Shown: piece after piece, positions 32,080 to 41,028 of the stretch | How the letters are laid out: each line of letters opens with the position of its first letter | Position numbering within the stretch: the first letter of the stretch is position 1 | NCBI RefSeq assembly: GCF_004348975.1 | Contig: NZ_SMFP01000014.1 | Location: 1 to 64,000, forward strand | DNA length: 64,000 nt | Reading direction: 5' to 3' | Source: Antarcticimicrobium sediminis | Lineage (GTDB): Bacteria > Pseudomonadota > Alphaproteobacteria > Rhodobacterales > Rhodobacteraceae | Made by a program: the position numbers and the translations under genes | Notes under the pieces: generated by a model | What the model saw: only the letters and a program-made list of their open reading frames with translations | Told to the model about the DNA's origin: nothing | Database searches by the model: none

Positions 32080-34310
32080 GATCGCCTGTATTTCACTGTT
32101 CCACTCTCGACGGCGAAGCCGCTGAGGGTGATGGTAAAGCCGAAATCGGTCGAAGGCTCGACACTTGTTGACGAGGTATAGTCCCGGTCGATCGAAAGGT
32201 CGACTGTCACGCATTCGTTTTGATAGATAAGGCCGACGCCCGCGCTTGAGGCGGTATCATCGGCAATGTCGTAGCGCAGATTGGCGCTGGCCGTCCAGTT
32301 CGGGTTGACCTGATAGCTGCCGTCGAACCAGAATTCGGACACTTCGGCGGTGCGGGCCTCGGCGGCGTCGATGCCGAGCCAGAGATAGGACCCGCTGAGA
32401 CTGGTGCGTTTGTTGGACCAGTTGCCGCGCAGTTCGGCCTTTGAAATGTTGAACGAGTTGTCCAGCAGGCCGCGTCCGGTCAGGGACAGTCCCTGGCCGA
32501 TCAGCAGTTGGCCAGCGAGCAGAAAATCGGAGGTTGTGCCAGACAGGCCCGACGTGGTCGAGAAATTCGGGTCGGCCAGCCCGCGAAAGACCTGTCCCAC
32601 CGTCGCGCTGGCTTGCCAGCCAGAGGTAGCGTAGCGCGCCCAGTTCATCCCGACGGCAAGGGCTGTGCCATCCTCGCGCGTATCGGATGAGGGGAAGCGT
32701 GAGAGCGACAGCAGATTGCCCTGATCGAACTCGACAAAGCGGCTTTCGTCGATCGGGGCCGCGTCACCGTTGACGTCACTCCAGCCGAGTTGGACCAGCG
32801 GTTCAAGAAAATGGGTGACGCCGCCCGCGCCGCTGCGCGTCATCGGATAGCGCAAGGACAGCGCGGCCTCTGGCGTGCTGCGGCTGATTGTGTCGGGATA
32901 GGTGGTGTCGTCGCCGATCTTGAACCAGTCGGCCGAGACGCCCATGAGCCAGTCGGCCCGCAAACCGGAATTGAAGATCCAGTTGCGCCGCCATTGAGCT
33001 TCGACGGTTGTGCGGGTCACGTCGCGCCCGACGATGTTTGCCTCAGAGGTGCGCCGATAGCCGCGCATGTCGACCCCCAGCCGCAGTTCGCCGCCCAGAT
33101 TCTCGGGAAAGAGGCGCTGTTCAAAAGCGAACTCTGCGATCCGTGTCGGCAAAAGCGACTCGTCTTCGCCGTCGATCAGGGAATCGTAATGGATCACCGC
33201 CGAGTGGAAGGACGTGTCGCGTGTCGTCCGCGTCAGCTCGAGCGCGCTTTTCAGCCGGTCATAATCGGTCAGGCCATAGTCCGACAGATAGGCATTGTCC
33301 GAGGCGGTCTTGACGTCAAAGCTGAGCTTGTACCGGTTGGGCAGATCAAAGCTGCCGGTGCCGAAGAAATAGCCGCGATTGTCGCTGGGGATCAGCTCGT
33401 CGCGGGTAAAGGCGCCTTCAAGCTCGATCTTGCCGCGGCGGAAGGCCTGACGATAGCGCAGTCCCAACGTCTTGGTCTGCGACGACAGATAGGGGGTGAC
33501 GGTCAGATCCTTGTGATCGCCGATGCGAAAGAAATAGGGCACCTTGATGCCGGTGCTCAGCTGCGAAGTGGTGCGGATCGTCGGGACCAGAAAGCCGGTG
33601 GCGCGTTCAAGCGAGGGGTCGGGCAGGCGCAGCGCCGGAAAGTAGAACACCGGAACGTCAAGCACCCGCAATTGCGCGTTCTCGAAATAGAGTTGCTGCT
33701 CTTGCTGGTCGTGGATCACGCTGCTGGCGCGGATCTGCCAGAGCGGCGGGCGGCCGTCTTCGCAGACATGGCAGGAGGTGACGGTGGTCTTGTAAAGCTG
33801 GGTATAGCGGCCGCCAACGCGGACCATTTGCAGCGCGGCCAGTTGCACCTGCTGGTCAAACACCATGCGGGCCCCGCGCAGGAGTCCGTTGCTCAGGTCA
33901 CGGTCCATTTCGGCGGCATCGGCCAGCACGGTGATGGTGTCGCCCTGATCAATGCGGATCGGCCCCTCGATCGAGAGCTTTCCTGATCCGCGGTCAAATG
34001 TGATGCGCTGCGCGCGCAGGCGGGTGTCGCCCTGAAACGCCTCGACGTTGCCCTCGGCCACCAATGTGCGATCACGGCTGATAAAGACGCGGTCGGCCAC
34101 CAGCATCGCTGGCGGGGCGAGTTCGGTTTCGCTTGCTCCGGGCAGGATCGGCTGGGCTCGCGCCGCTCCGGCGAAGCTCAGGCCGAGGGTGCAGACAAAG
34201 GCCCAAACAAAACTATTGCCCAGCGCCGCGAGGGACGCCGAGACAGTTCCCGAGACAGACCTCAAGGAAGTTCCCGAGACCGGGGCAGATATGAAAGCGC
34301 GTGGTTTCAC
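32064..34310 (-). CDS. lptD: LPS assembly outer-membrane protein LptD
   Basis: Beta-barrel that inserts lipopolysaccharide into the outer leaflet. The 748 residues contain a signal peptide (cleavage near AGAARAQ), an LptA-like periplasmic jellyroll (about residues 70-200, LVAEGNVEAFQGD) and a C-terminal barrel. Cysteines occur at CHVCED and near both ends of the barrel (ECVTVDL, RRSCGKS), which may form the inter-domain disulfides. The start is a GTG overlapping the lptG stop by 4 nt. The signal region contains a 12-bp repeat. Confidence 0.94.
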   Translation of the reverse strand: MKPRAFISAPVSGTSLRSVSGTVSASLAALGNSFVWAFVCTLGLSFAGAARAQPILPGASETELAPPAMLVADRVFISRDRTLVAEGNVEAFQGDTRLRAQRITFDRGSGKLSIEGPIRIDQGDTITVLADAAEMDRDLSNGLLRGARMVFDQQVQLAALQMVRVGGRYTQLYKTTVTSCHVCEDGRPPLWQIRASSVIHDQQEQQLYFENAQLRVLDVPVFYFPALRLPDPSLERATGFLVPTIRTTSQLSTGIKVPYFFRIGDHKDLTVTPYLSSQTKTLGLRYRQAFRRGKIELEGAFTRDELIPSDNRGYFFGTGSFDLPNRYKLSFDVKTASDNAYLSDYGLTDYDRLKSALELTRTTRDTSFHSAVIHYDSLIDGEDESLLPTRIAEFAFEQRLFPENLGGELRLGVDMRGYRRTSEANIVGRDVTRTTVEAQWRRNWIFNSGLRADWLMGVSADWFKIGDDTTYPDTISRSTPEAALSLRYPMTRSGAGGVTHFLEPLVQLGWSDVNGDAAPIDESRFVEFDQGNLLSLSRFPSSDTREDGTALAVGMNWARYATSGWQASATVGQVFRGLADPNFSTTSGLSGTTSDFLLAGQLLIGQGLSLTGRGLLDNSFNISKAELRGNWSNKRTSLSGSYLWLGIDAAEARTAEVSEFWFDGSYQVNPNWTASANLRYDIADDTASSAGVGLIYQNECVTVDLSIDRDYTSSTSVEPSTDFGFTITLSGFAVESGTVKYRRSCGKS
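34245..34280 (-). repeat. In-frame 12-bp repeat in the lptD signal region
   Basis: GTCTCGGGAACT (minus strand) occurs exactly at 34280-34269 and 34256-34245, a 24-base period, encoding VSGT twice within PVSGTSLRSVSGTVS. It lies just before the hydrophobic core of the LptD signal peptide. Confidence 0.7.
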
Positions 34311-35404
34311 CCGTCCTCCGCATGCAAAAGAAGGCCAAGAGACAGGAACAGCGCGGCCAAGGGTGGGGCCCAGGCGGCCAGCGCAACGGGGATCTGTCCG
34401 TTTTCGCCCAGAATCTGGGCAAAGTTTCGGATGAAATAAAGCGCGAACCCCAGCAGCACCGCCGAGAGAACCGCCAAGCCGGTGCCGCCAAAGCGGGTGT
34501 GGCGCATGGTGAAGGCGGCGCCGACCAGCACCATCGCCACCAGAAACAGCGGTCGGGCCAGTTCAACCTGATACCAGACCTCGTGTCGGCGGGTCGAAAA
34601 CCCGGCGAGGGCGAGTTGGCGGATGGTCGCGGGCAAGGCATAGATCGACACGCCGGCCGGCCGGCCCAGGCTGTCGCGAATGCGTGCAGGGGTCAGTGTG
34701 GTGGGGATGCGCAGGGTGTCGTGACGGGCGGCAGAGGCCTCGGGATTGAGCCCGGCGGCCAGCGGCCAGACCTTGGCCTTGCTCAGCACCCAGTCCGTTC
34801 CTTGCAACTGGGCGCTTTCGGCGGTGATGCGGCGCACCGGGCTGCCCTCCGGGGCATAGGTCAGGATCGTCACATCATAGAGTGTCACCGCATCGCCGCC
34901 ATGGCCGGTCGCGTGGATCACGGATTGGCCTTGCGGGCTGCCCTGACGCAGCCATATCCCCTCGCCGCTGAGCGAGAGCACCGACAGGCCGCTGCCGTGG
35001 AACCGCTCGGACAGCTGGTTGTAGCGGTTCGATGTGCCGGCGACGATCGGATTGAGCGTGGTCACGGTCAGCCCGCCGATCACCAGTGCGACGGCGACGG
35101 GCGCGGCCAGCGCGCGCAGGCCAGAGCGTCCGATGGCGCGGGTGATCACCAGTTCGCTGCTGCGGGCCAGCCCGACAAAAAGCACGATGGTGGAGAGAAT
35201 CATCAGCAGCGGCAGCATCTGGCTCATCGCACCGGGGGCGCTGAGCAGGGTCAGCCGGATCAACTGGCCTGCGCCCACATCCAGCCCCTCGAACCGGCGA
35301 ATCTGTTCGATCAGGTCGATCAGCAGGATCAGCGTCAGAAAGACGGTCGCGATGACGGCAAAGGCCTGCAGAAAGCGCCGGGCGAAATAGCGGTCGAGAA
35401 TCAT
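34307..35404 (-). CDS. lptG: LPS export permease LptG
   Basis: Inner-membrane subunit of the LptB2FG extractor. The 365 residues begin ILDRYFARRFLQAFAVI, typical of LptG, with three membrane helices before and three after a periplasmic jellyroll (about residues 110-265). It is co-directional and overlaps lptD by 4 nt. lptF, its usual partner directly upstream, is not present; pepA starts 211 nt away on the other strand. Confidence 0.93.
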   Translation of the reverse strand: MILDRYFARRFLQAFAVIATVFLTLILLIDLIEQIRRFEGLDVGAGQLIRLTLLSAPGAMSQMLPLLMILSTIVLFVGLARSSELVITRAIGRSGLRALAAPVAVALVIGGLTVTTLNPIVAGTSNRYNQLSERFHGSGLSVLSLSGEGIWLRQGSPQGQSVIHATGHGGDAVTLYDVTILTYAPEGSPVRRITAESAQLQGTDWVLSKAKVWPLAAGLNPEASAARHDTLRIPTTLTPARIRDSLGRPAGVSIYALPATIRQLALAGFSTRRHEVWYQVELARPLFLVAMVLVGAAFTMRHTRFGGTGLAVLSAVLLGFALYFIRNFAQILGENGQIPVALAAWAPPLAALFLSLGLLLHAEDG

Positions 35405-35614
35405 GCGGGCGCCCCTTTGGCACCCGTCATGACAGACAGCAGATCAGGCGACGGCATAGTGCCGCTGTCACGTACTGGCACTGCAATCCCCCCGGAGCTG
35501 GCCTTGATTTTGGACGGACCATAATCCAATTGCCAGCCGGGGAAAACTGCTATCTGGTCATTGCGCGACCTGCGCGTTACCTATGTCCAAGCCCGGAAAA
35601 TTCAGGAGAACCGC
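35405..35614. other. lptG-pepA intergenic region where lptF is expected
   Basis: Only 210 nt separate the divergent lptG and pepA starts; a full lptF needs over 1 kb. On the minus strand a short open frame runs into the lptG start and stops in an ATGA overlap (ending ...TGAKGAPA-stop), which could be the tail of a deleted upstream gene or chance. Nothing resembling LptF membrane helices remains. The region must hold promoters for both neighbours. Confidence 0.5.
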
Positions 35615-37096
35615 ATGACACGCCCGACACCAATCCGCTTTGCCGAACTTGATCTTGATGGCCTGGCCGGGGCTGCCGGGCGGGTGGCTGTGACCATAAC
35701 GCCCGAGGGTAAAATGGACCCTGCGGCGCGGCGTGTGAACCGTCTGAGCAAGGGCGCGCTGGCGCGGCTGGTCGAAAGCGCAGGGTTCCAGAAGGTGAGC
35801 AGCGGCGAGGTGATCTCACTGGCGTGGCCGGCAGGTATGGTGGCCGAGGCGCTGGACATTCTGGTGTTGTCGCGTGGCGGCGACGCGGTGGCCGCGCGCA
35901 AGGGCGGCGCGGCGCTGGCGAAACAGGCTGGGGGCGCGTCGGTGCTGCTGGCGCTGGGGGCTGGCTATCGGCAGGCGGCGGCGCTGGTGCAGGGGATGGC
36001 CCTGCGCGGCTATGAATTTGACGTGCACAAGACCGCGCCCGAGGGCAAGGCCCCCGCAGGCGAGATCACGGTGATGTCGCCCAAGTCCGACGAGTTGAAA
36101 GCGCAGGCGGCGCCGCTGCTGGCAGTGGCCGAAGGGGTGTTCATGACCCGCGATCTGGTCAATGAGCCGTCCAACGTGCTGACCACCACCGAATTCGCCG
36201 CGCGGCTGGAAGAGATGCGCACGCTGGGGCTCGAGGTCGAGGTTCTAGACGAGCCGGAGCTGGAAAAGCTGGGTATGCGCACACTTCTGAGCGTCGGGCA
36301 GGGCTCGGCCACCCCGACCAAGGTGGTGGTGATGCAGTGGAAGGGGGGCGACCCCGATGCCGCGCCGCTGGCGTTGATCGGCAAGGGCGTGGTGTTTGAC
36401 ACCGGTGGTATCAGCATCAAGCCCGCCGCCGGCATGGAAGACATGACCATGGACATGGGCGGCGCGGGCGTGGTGGCCGGTACCTTGCGCGCGCTGGCGC
36501 TGCGCAAGGCGAAAGCCAACGTGGTGGGCGTTGTCGGACTGGTCGAGAACATGCCCTCGGGCACAGCCACCCGTCCGGGTGACGTGGTGAAATCCATGAA
36601 GGGTGACACTGTCGAGATCATCAACACCGATGCCGAGGGGCGTTTGGTGCTCTGTGACGTGATGTGGTACGCGCAGGAGCGGTTCAAGCCGGTCGGCATG
36701 ATCGATCTGGCAACGCTGACCGGTGCGATCATCATCGGGCTGGGGCATGAGAATGCCGGGGTCTTTTCCAACGACGACGCGCTGTGCGGCGATTTCCTCA
36801 AGGCGGCCGCGGCAGAGGGCGAGGGGGCTTGGCGGATGCCGCTGGGCAAGGCCTATGACGATATGCTGAAATCGCGCATCGCGGATGTGAAGAACGTCGG
36901 CGGGCGCCCGGCGGGGTCGATCACCGCTGCACAGTTTCTGCAGCGTTTTGTACAAGAGGGCACGCCGTGGATTCACCTCGACATCGCCGGTGTGGCGCTG
37001 ATCAAGGAGGGCACGGATCTGGCGCCCAAGGGGGCGACCGGCTGGGGCGTCATGGCGCTGGACCGGTTGGTTCGGGACCGGTTCGAAGCCGCTTGA
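35615..37096 (+). CDS. pepA: Leucyl aminopeptidase
   Basis: Cytosolic two-metal M17 aminopeptidase. The 493 residues have the N-terminal macro-like domain and a C-terminal catalytic domain: GKGVVFDTGGISIKP (Lys and Asp ligands), MDMGGAG and the family signature NTDAEGRL. ATG 35615 with a caggagaa site is preferred over an in-frame start at 35561 that adds unconserved residues. holC follows after 4 nt. Confidence 0.96.
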   Translation: MTRPTPIRFAELDLDGLAGAAGRVAVTITPEGKMDPAARRVNRLSKGALARLVESAGFQKVSSGEVISLAWPAGMVAEALDILVLSRGGDAVAARKGGAALAKQAGGASVLLALGAGYRQAAALVQGMALRGYEFDVHKTAPEGKAPAGEITVMSPKSDELKAQAAPLLAVAEGVFMTRDLVNEPSNVLTTTEFAARLEEMRTLGLEVEVLDEPELEKLGMRTLLSVGQGSATPTKVVVMQWKGGDPDAAPLALIGKGVVFDTGGISIKPAAGMEDMTMDMGGAGVVAGTLRALALRKAKANVVGVVGLVENMPSGTATRPGDVVKSMKGDTVEIINTDAEGRLVLCDVMWYAQERFKPVGMIDLATLTGAIIIGLGHENAGVFSNDDALCGDFLKAAAAEGEGAWRMPLGKAYDDMLKSRIADVKNVGGRPAGSITAAQFLQRFVQEGTPWIHLDIAGVALIKEGTDLAPKGATGWGVMALDRLVRDRFEAA

Positions 37097-37100
37097 GATC

Positions 37101-37559
37101 ATGGGCGCCGCGTATTTCTATCAGCTGACCCGCCGCCCGCTGGAGCAAACCCTGCCGCTGCTGCTGGACAAGGCGCGCGCGGCGGGCTGGCGGATCGTGG
37201 TGCGCGGCTCGGATGCGGGCCGGTTGGACTGGCTTGACGAAAAATTGTGGCAGGGGGCCGAAGACGGGTTCCTGCCGCATGGGCGCGCGGGCGGGCCGCA
37301 TGACGCGGATCAGCCGATCTTGTTGACGACAGCGGCGCAGTCGCCCAATTCGCCTGCCTGTCTGATGACGGTGGACGGGGCCGAGGTGACGCCGGAGGAG
37401 GTGACGGCGCTGGAGCGGGTCTGTATCCTGTTCGATGGCTTTGATCCCGAAGCGCTGAACCGGGCCCGCGGCCAGTGGAAAACGCTGACTACTGCGGGCT
37501 GTTCGGCGCAGTACTGGTCCGAGGACTCCGGTCGCTGGGAGAAAAAGGCCGAGAAGTAG
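37101..37559 (+). CDS. holC: DNA polymerase III subunit chi
   Basis: Clamp-loader accessory subunit that links the replisome to SSB. The 152 residues match HolC: an N-terminal FYQLTRRPLEQTLPLLLDKA, WRIVVRGSD, LDEKLW, FLPHG and the C-terminal half with VCILFDGFDPEAL. It starts 4 nt after pepA, the conserved pepA-holC pair of proteobacteria. Confidence 0.94.
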   Translation: MGAAYFYQLTRRPLEQTLPLLLDKARAAGWRIVVRGSDAGRLDWLDEKLWQGAEDGFLPHGRAGGPHDADQPILLTTAAQSPNSPACLMTVDGAEVTPEEVTALERVCILFDGFDPEALNRARGQWKTLTTAGCSAQYWSEDSGRWEKKAEK

Positions 37560-37624
37560 GGGATGGGGCTTTGAGCCCTGTGTCGGGGGGCGGTTCTTGG
37601 GCGCGGCCCCCGGTCGCGCGGGCG

Positions 37625-38206
37625 CTAGCGTTCAAGCACCAGAGTGCGACCGGTGATTTCAATCCGCCCCCAGCGTTCCAGATAGGACATGCCCAAAAGC
37701 GACTGGTCCATTTCGCCCTGATGCACCCAGGCGCGGATATTGCGGTCGGTGACCGGGCCAAGGCCGATCCGCTTCAATTGCACCGCCGCCGTGCGCACCA
37801 TGCCATTGGCGGTATTTGCCCGCCCGGTATAGGCCAGATCTGTGATGTCGATCCCGGCTTTGCGGGCATCCTTGGTGCTGAGAACAACGGCGCTGGCGCC
37901 GGTATCGACCATGAAATTCACCGGCGCGTCATTGACCAGAAGCGTGAGATAGAAATGCCCGTCCGGTGCACGCGTGGCCTCGATCCGGCCCTCGGTCGCC
38001 ACGGCGGCGCGGCCCGGCATGGCCGTGCGCCGGATATCGTCCCACAGCCCCACGACGGCGATCACGGCAAGAAAGATCAGCACCCAGCCCATCGCCTGTT
38101 GCAAGGTGCGCCCGAGCGTCTGGCGATTGGACACAATCATCCAGACGATCAGAACGCTGCCCAACAGCCCCAGATAGACCAGACTGCCCAGATCCCAACT
38201 GCTCAT
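37625..38206 (-). CDS. Retropepsin-like aspartic protease (TIGR02281 family)
   Basis: A 193-residue membrane protein. Two hydrophobic segments (about residues 8-26 and 38-56) precede a single-domain clan AA protease with the catalytic DTGAS motif (Asp101) in FMVDTGASAVVLS and a second conserved part LLGMSYLERWGRIE. Such half-size proteases act as homodimers. The catalytic part is probably periplasmic. The substrate is unknown. It converges with holC and is followed upstream by marC on the same strand. Confidence 0.88.
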   Translation of the reverse strand: MSSWDLGSLVYLGLLGSVLIVWMIVSNRQTLGRTLQQAMGWVLIFLAVIAVVGLWDDIRRTAMPGRAAVATEGRIEATRAPDGHFYLTLLVNDAPVNFMVDTGASAVVLSTKDARKAGIDITDLAYTGRANTANGMVRTAAVQLKRIGLGPVTDRNIRAWVHQGEMDQSLLGMSYLERWGRIEITGRTLVLER

Positions 38207-38257
38207 ACCGGTGACCTCCGAAACCTCTTTCAGGACATGTAAGCCGTGCCGGCGCGG

Positions 38258-38890
38258 TTACCAGTTGGCCAGCCCGAATGTGCGCAACCCATCCAACACG
38301 AACTGCACCGAAAGCGCCGCCAGAAGCATGCCGAGTAGGCGCGAGATGACGTTGATCCCGGTCTTGCCCATGGCGCGTTCAAACAACCCGGCCGAGAGAA
38401 ACAGCAGGAACAACAGGGCCAGAACCGCCAGCATGACCCCCACGACCGTCGCCAGTCCGGCCAGCCCCGGTTTCTGGCCCGCCAGTAGGATAACGGACGC
38501 AATAGAGCCGGGCCCGGCGATCAACGGGATTGCCAGTGGAAAGACCGAAGGATCTTGACCGTCGTCTTCCTCGTCGGCTTCTTCGGCCTGCCCGGCGCGC
38601 CGCTTGCTGCGGCGTTCAAACAGCATGTCAAGCGCGGTGAGGAACAGCAGGATGCCCCCAGCGATGCGGAAGGCGGCCATGGAAATGCCGGCAAAGCCCA
38701 GAACCGCCTCGCCAAAGCTTGCAAACAGCGTGAGCAGCACCGCCGCCGTCAAGCAGGCGCGCAGGCTGATGGCCCGGCGTTGCGCTTGGGTCATGCCCTG
38801 CGTCAGGGCCACGAAAAGCGGGGTCAGACCGATCGGGTCCATGATCACGAAAAGCGTGACGAAGGTGGTGATCAGGAACGCGGTGTCCAT
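38258..38890 (-). CDS. MarC family membrane protein
   Basis: A 210-residue protein with six predicted membrane helices, including LITTFVTLFVIMDPIGLTPLFVAL at the N-terminus and LAIPLIAGPGSIASVIL in the middle, both typical of the UPF0056/MarC family. Between them is a charged loop rich in Arg, Glu and Asp (about residues 95-118). The transport function of MarC proteins is not established. The start at ATG 38890 is chosen because residues upstream of it are low-complexity Arg-rich sequence. Confidence 0.88.
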   Translation of the reverse strand: MDTAFLITTFVTLFVIMDPIGLTPLFVALTQGMTQAQRRAISLRACLTAAVLLTLFASFGEAVLGFAGISMAAFRIAGGILLFLTALDMLFERRSKRRAGQAEEADEEDDGQDPSVFPLAIPLIAGPGSIASVILLAGQKPGLAGLATVVGVMLAVLALLFLLFLSAGLFERAMGKTGINVISRLLGMLLAALSVQFVLDGLRTFGLANW

Positions 38891-39068
38891 GGCTGTCCTT
38901 GTGTTGACCTCGCCGCAGAATGGCCCGGCGATCCGCAAAGATAAACCCCCGGGTGAGGCGGTGAGGTGGCGGGCGCGTCTATGTGGCGTGCCTCCGGCGC
39001 GGGCGGTCACATCCTCACGCGCCATCCCTGCAGGTTTGCGCAAGATCCGCCCCGTCGCCCGCTGTCGC

Positions 39069-41027
39069 TTACTCGCGGCTGAGCGCCACCACCGGGTCGA
39101 GCTTGGCCGCCGAACGTGCAGGCAGGAAGCCGAAGGTAATCCCGATCAGGGTCGAGGACAGAAAGGCCGCTACGATTGCGGTGGCCGAGAAACTCAACTG
39201 CATATCGGCGGAAAAATACCCCACCATCTGCCCGCCGATCAGCGCCACTGCGATCCCCAGCACGCCGCCGGTCAGGCAGACCAGCACCGCCTCGATGAGG
39301 AATTGCGCGACGATATCCGAGCGCCGCGCCCCGATCGCGATGCGCACGCCGATCTCTTTTGTGCGCTCGGTCACCGAGACCAGCATGATGTTCATCACCC
39401 CGATCCCGCCGACGATCAGCGAGATCACCGCGATCATCGCCACCAGCAGGGTCAGTGTCTCGGTGGTCGAGGTTATCGTGTCGCGGATGGTGTCGGTATT
39501 GATCAGGAAGAAATCCTTGGTGCCGTGGCGGGTACTCAGCAGATCAGAGATCTCCTGCTCGGCCAGCGCGGTGTCGTAATCATCGCTCACCCGCACCTCT
39601 ACGCTGTCGAGGTGGTTCTGCCCCGAAATCCGCGCCATCACCGTGGTATAGGGCACCCAGACATTGAGCGATTCCGGCCCGAAGCTTGCCCCGCTTGAGC
39701 GCACCACGCCGATCACCCGTACCGGAACGCCGCCCAGCATCAGCACCTTGCCCACCGGGTCAACATCGGCGTCAAAGAAGGTGTTTCGCGTGTCCTCGTC
39801 AACCACCCCGACCTGGGCGCGGTTGATGACATCTTCGGGGCCGAAGGTGGCGCCGGTCACGGTGACGTAGTTGTGGACCTGGAAGTAATCCCCGCTCACC
39901 CCGTTGATCGAAGCCTCCGAGGAGGTGTTGCGATAAACCACCGTCCGGGGGGCGGCGACCGAGGGTGAGACGCTGTCGGCATAGGGTTGCAGCGCCAGCG
40001 CATCGGCATCCGACGGCTTCAGCGTCTGCACCTTATTGGCGCCGCGCGCCCCAAACCCCGTGCCAGAGCGAACGGTGATCGTGCTGGTCCCGAGCGAGGA
40101 GATGTTGTCGAGCACCTTCTGTTGCGTCCCGGTCCCAAGCGCCACCACCAGCACCACCGAGGCAATGCCGATGATGATCCCGAGCATCGTCAGCACCGAG
40201 CGCACCCGATGCGCGAGCAGCGCCTTGAGCGACATGTCAAAGGCCTCGCGCAGCCGCAACAGCGCCGCCCCCGCACCCGGTTTCACGGGCGTGCGCTGCA
40301 GCCGTTTGACACCTGCGGCGTGTTCGGGGGCGGTTTTCGTATCGGTCTTGGTATCCGAGACGATCCGCCCGTCGCTGATTTCGATCGTGCGATGGGCGTG
40401 TTTGGCGACCTCCGGGTCATGGGTGACCATGACGATGGTGTGGCCCTTGCGGTTCAGATCCAGCAGCAAATCGATCAGTTCTTTTGAGCTTTTCGTGTCC
40501 AGCGCCCCGGTCGGTTCATCCGCAAGGATCACCTCGCCCCCATTCATCAGTGCGCGCGCCACCGAGACCCGCTGCTGCTGACCGCCTGAAAGCGCGCCGG
40601 GCCGGTGGTCCAGCCGCTCTGCCAGGCCGAGTTGGCCCAGCAGGTCAGAGGCCCGCGCATGTCGGTCCGCGCGGCTTTCCCCGGCATAGATCGCGGGCAC
40701 CTCGACATTGCCCACCGCGTCGAGATCAGGCAGCAGCTGATAGCGCTGGAAGATGAAGCCGAAATGCTCGCGCCGCAACTGGGCGAGCTGATCCGGGTCG
40801 AGCTGGCTGACATCCTGCCCGGCAAACCTGTAGCTGCCCGAACTTGCCCGGTCGAGGCAGCCAAGGATGTTCATCAGGGTCGATTTGCCCGAACCCGATG
40901 CGCCGATGATCGCCACCAGTTCGCCCGGCCAGATGTCGATGTCGACATCGCGCAGGATGGTGACCGTCTCGTCGCCGGCCTGGAAGCTGCGCGAGATGCC
41001 GCGCGCGGAAATCAGGGGATCGCTCAT
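39069..41027 (-). CDS. macB: MacB-type ABC transporter, ATPase-permease fusion
   Basis: A 652-residue fusion of an N-terminal ATPase (Walker A GASGSGKST at 42-50, signature LSGGQQQRVSVARAL, Walker B VILADEPTGALD) with a FtsX-type permease: one helix near residue 285, a large periplasmic domain, then three helices at the C-terminus. Works with MacA and an outer-membrane TolC-type channel to export macrolides, peptides or other molecules. macA is directly upstream; its stop is 1 nt from this start. Confidence 0.92.
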   Translation of the reverse strand: MSDPLISARGISRSFQAGDETVTILRDVDIDIWPGELVAIIGASGSGKSTLMNILGCLDRASSGSYRFAGQDVSQLDPDQLAQLRREHFGFIFQRYQLLPDLDAVGNVEVPAIYAGESRADRHARASDLLGQLGLAERLDHRPGALSGGQQQRVSVARALMNGGEVILADEPTGALDTKSSKELIDLLLDLNRKGHTIVMVTHDPEVAKHAHRTIEISDGRIVSDTKTDTKTAPEHAAGVKRLQRTPVKPGAGAALLRLREAFDMSLKALLAHRVRSVLTMLGIIIGIASVVLVVALGTGTQQKVLDNISSLGTSTITVRSGTGFGARGANKVQTLKPSDADALALQPYADSVSPSVAAPRTVVYRNTSSEASINGVSGDYFQVHNYVTVTGATFGPEDVINRAQVGVVDEDTRNTFFDADVDPVGKVLMLGGVPVRVIGVVRSSGASFGPESLNVWVPYTTVMARISGQNHLDSVEVRVSDDYDTALAEQEISDLLSTRHGTKDFFLINTDTIRDTITSTTETLTLLVAMIAVISLIVGGIGVMNIMLVSVTERTKEIGVRIAIGARRSDIVAQFLIEAVLVCLTGGVLGIAVALIGGQMVGYFSADMQLSFSATAIVAAFLSSTLIGITFGFLPARSAAKLDPVVALSRE

Positions 41028-41028
41028 G

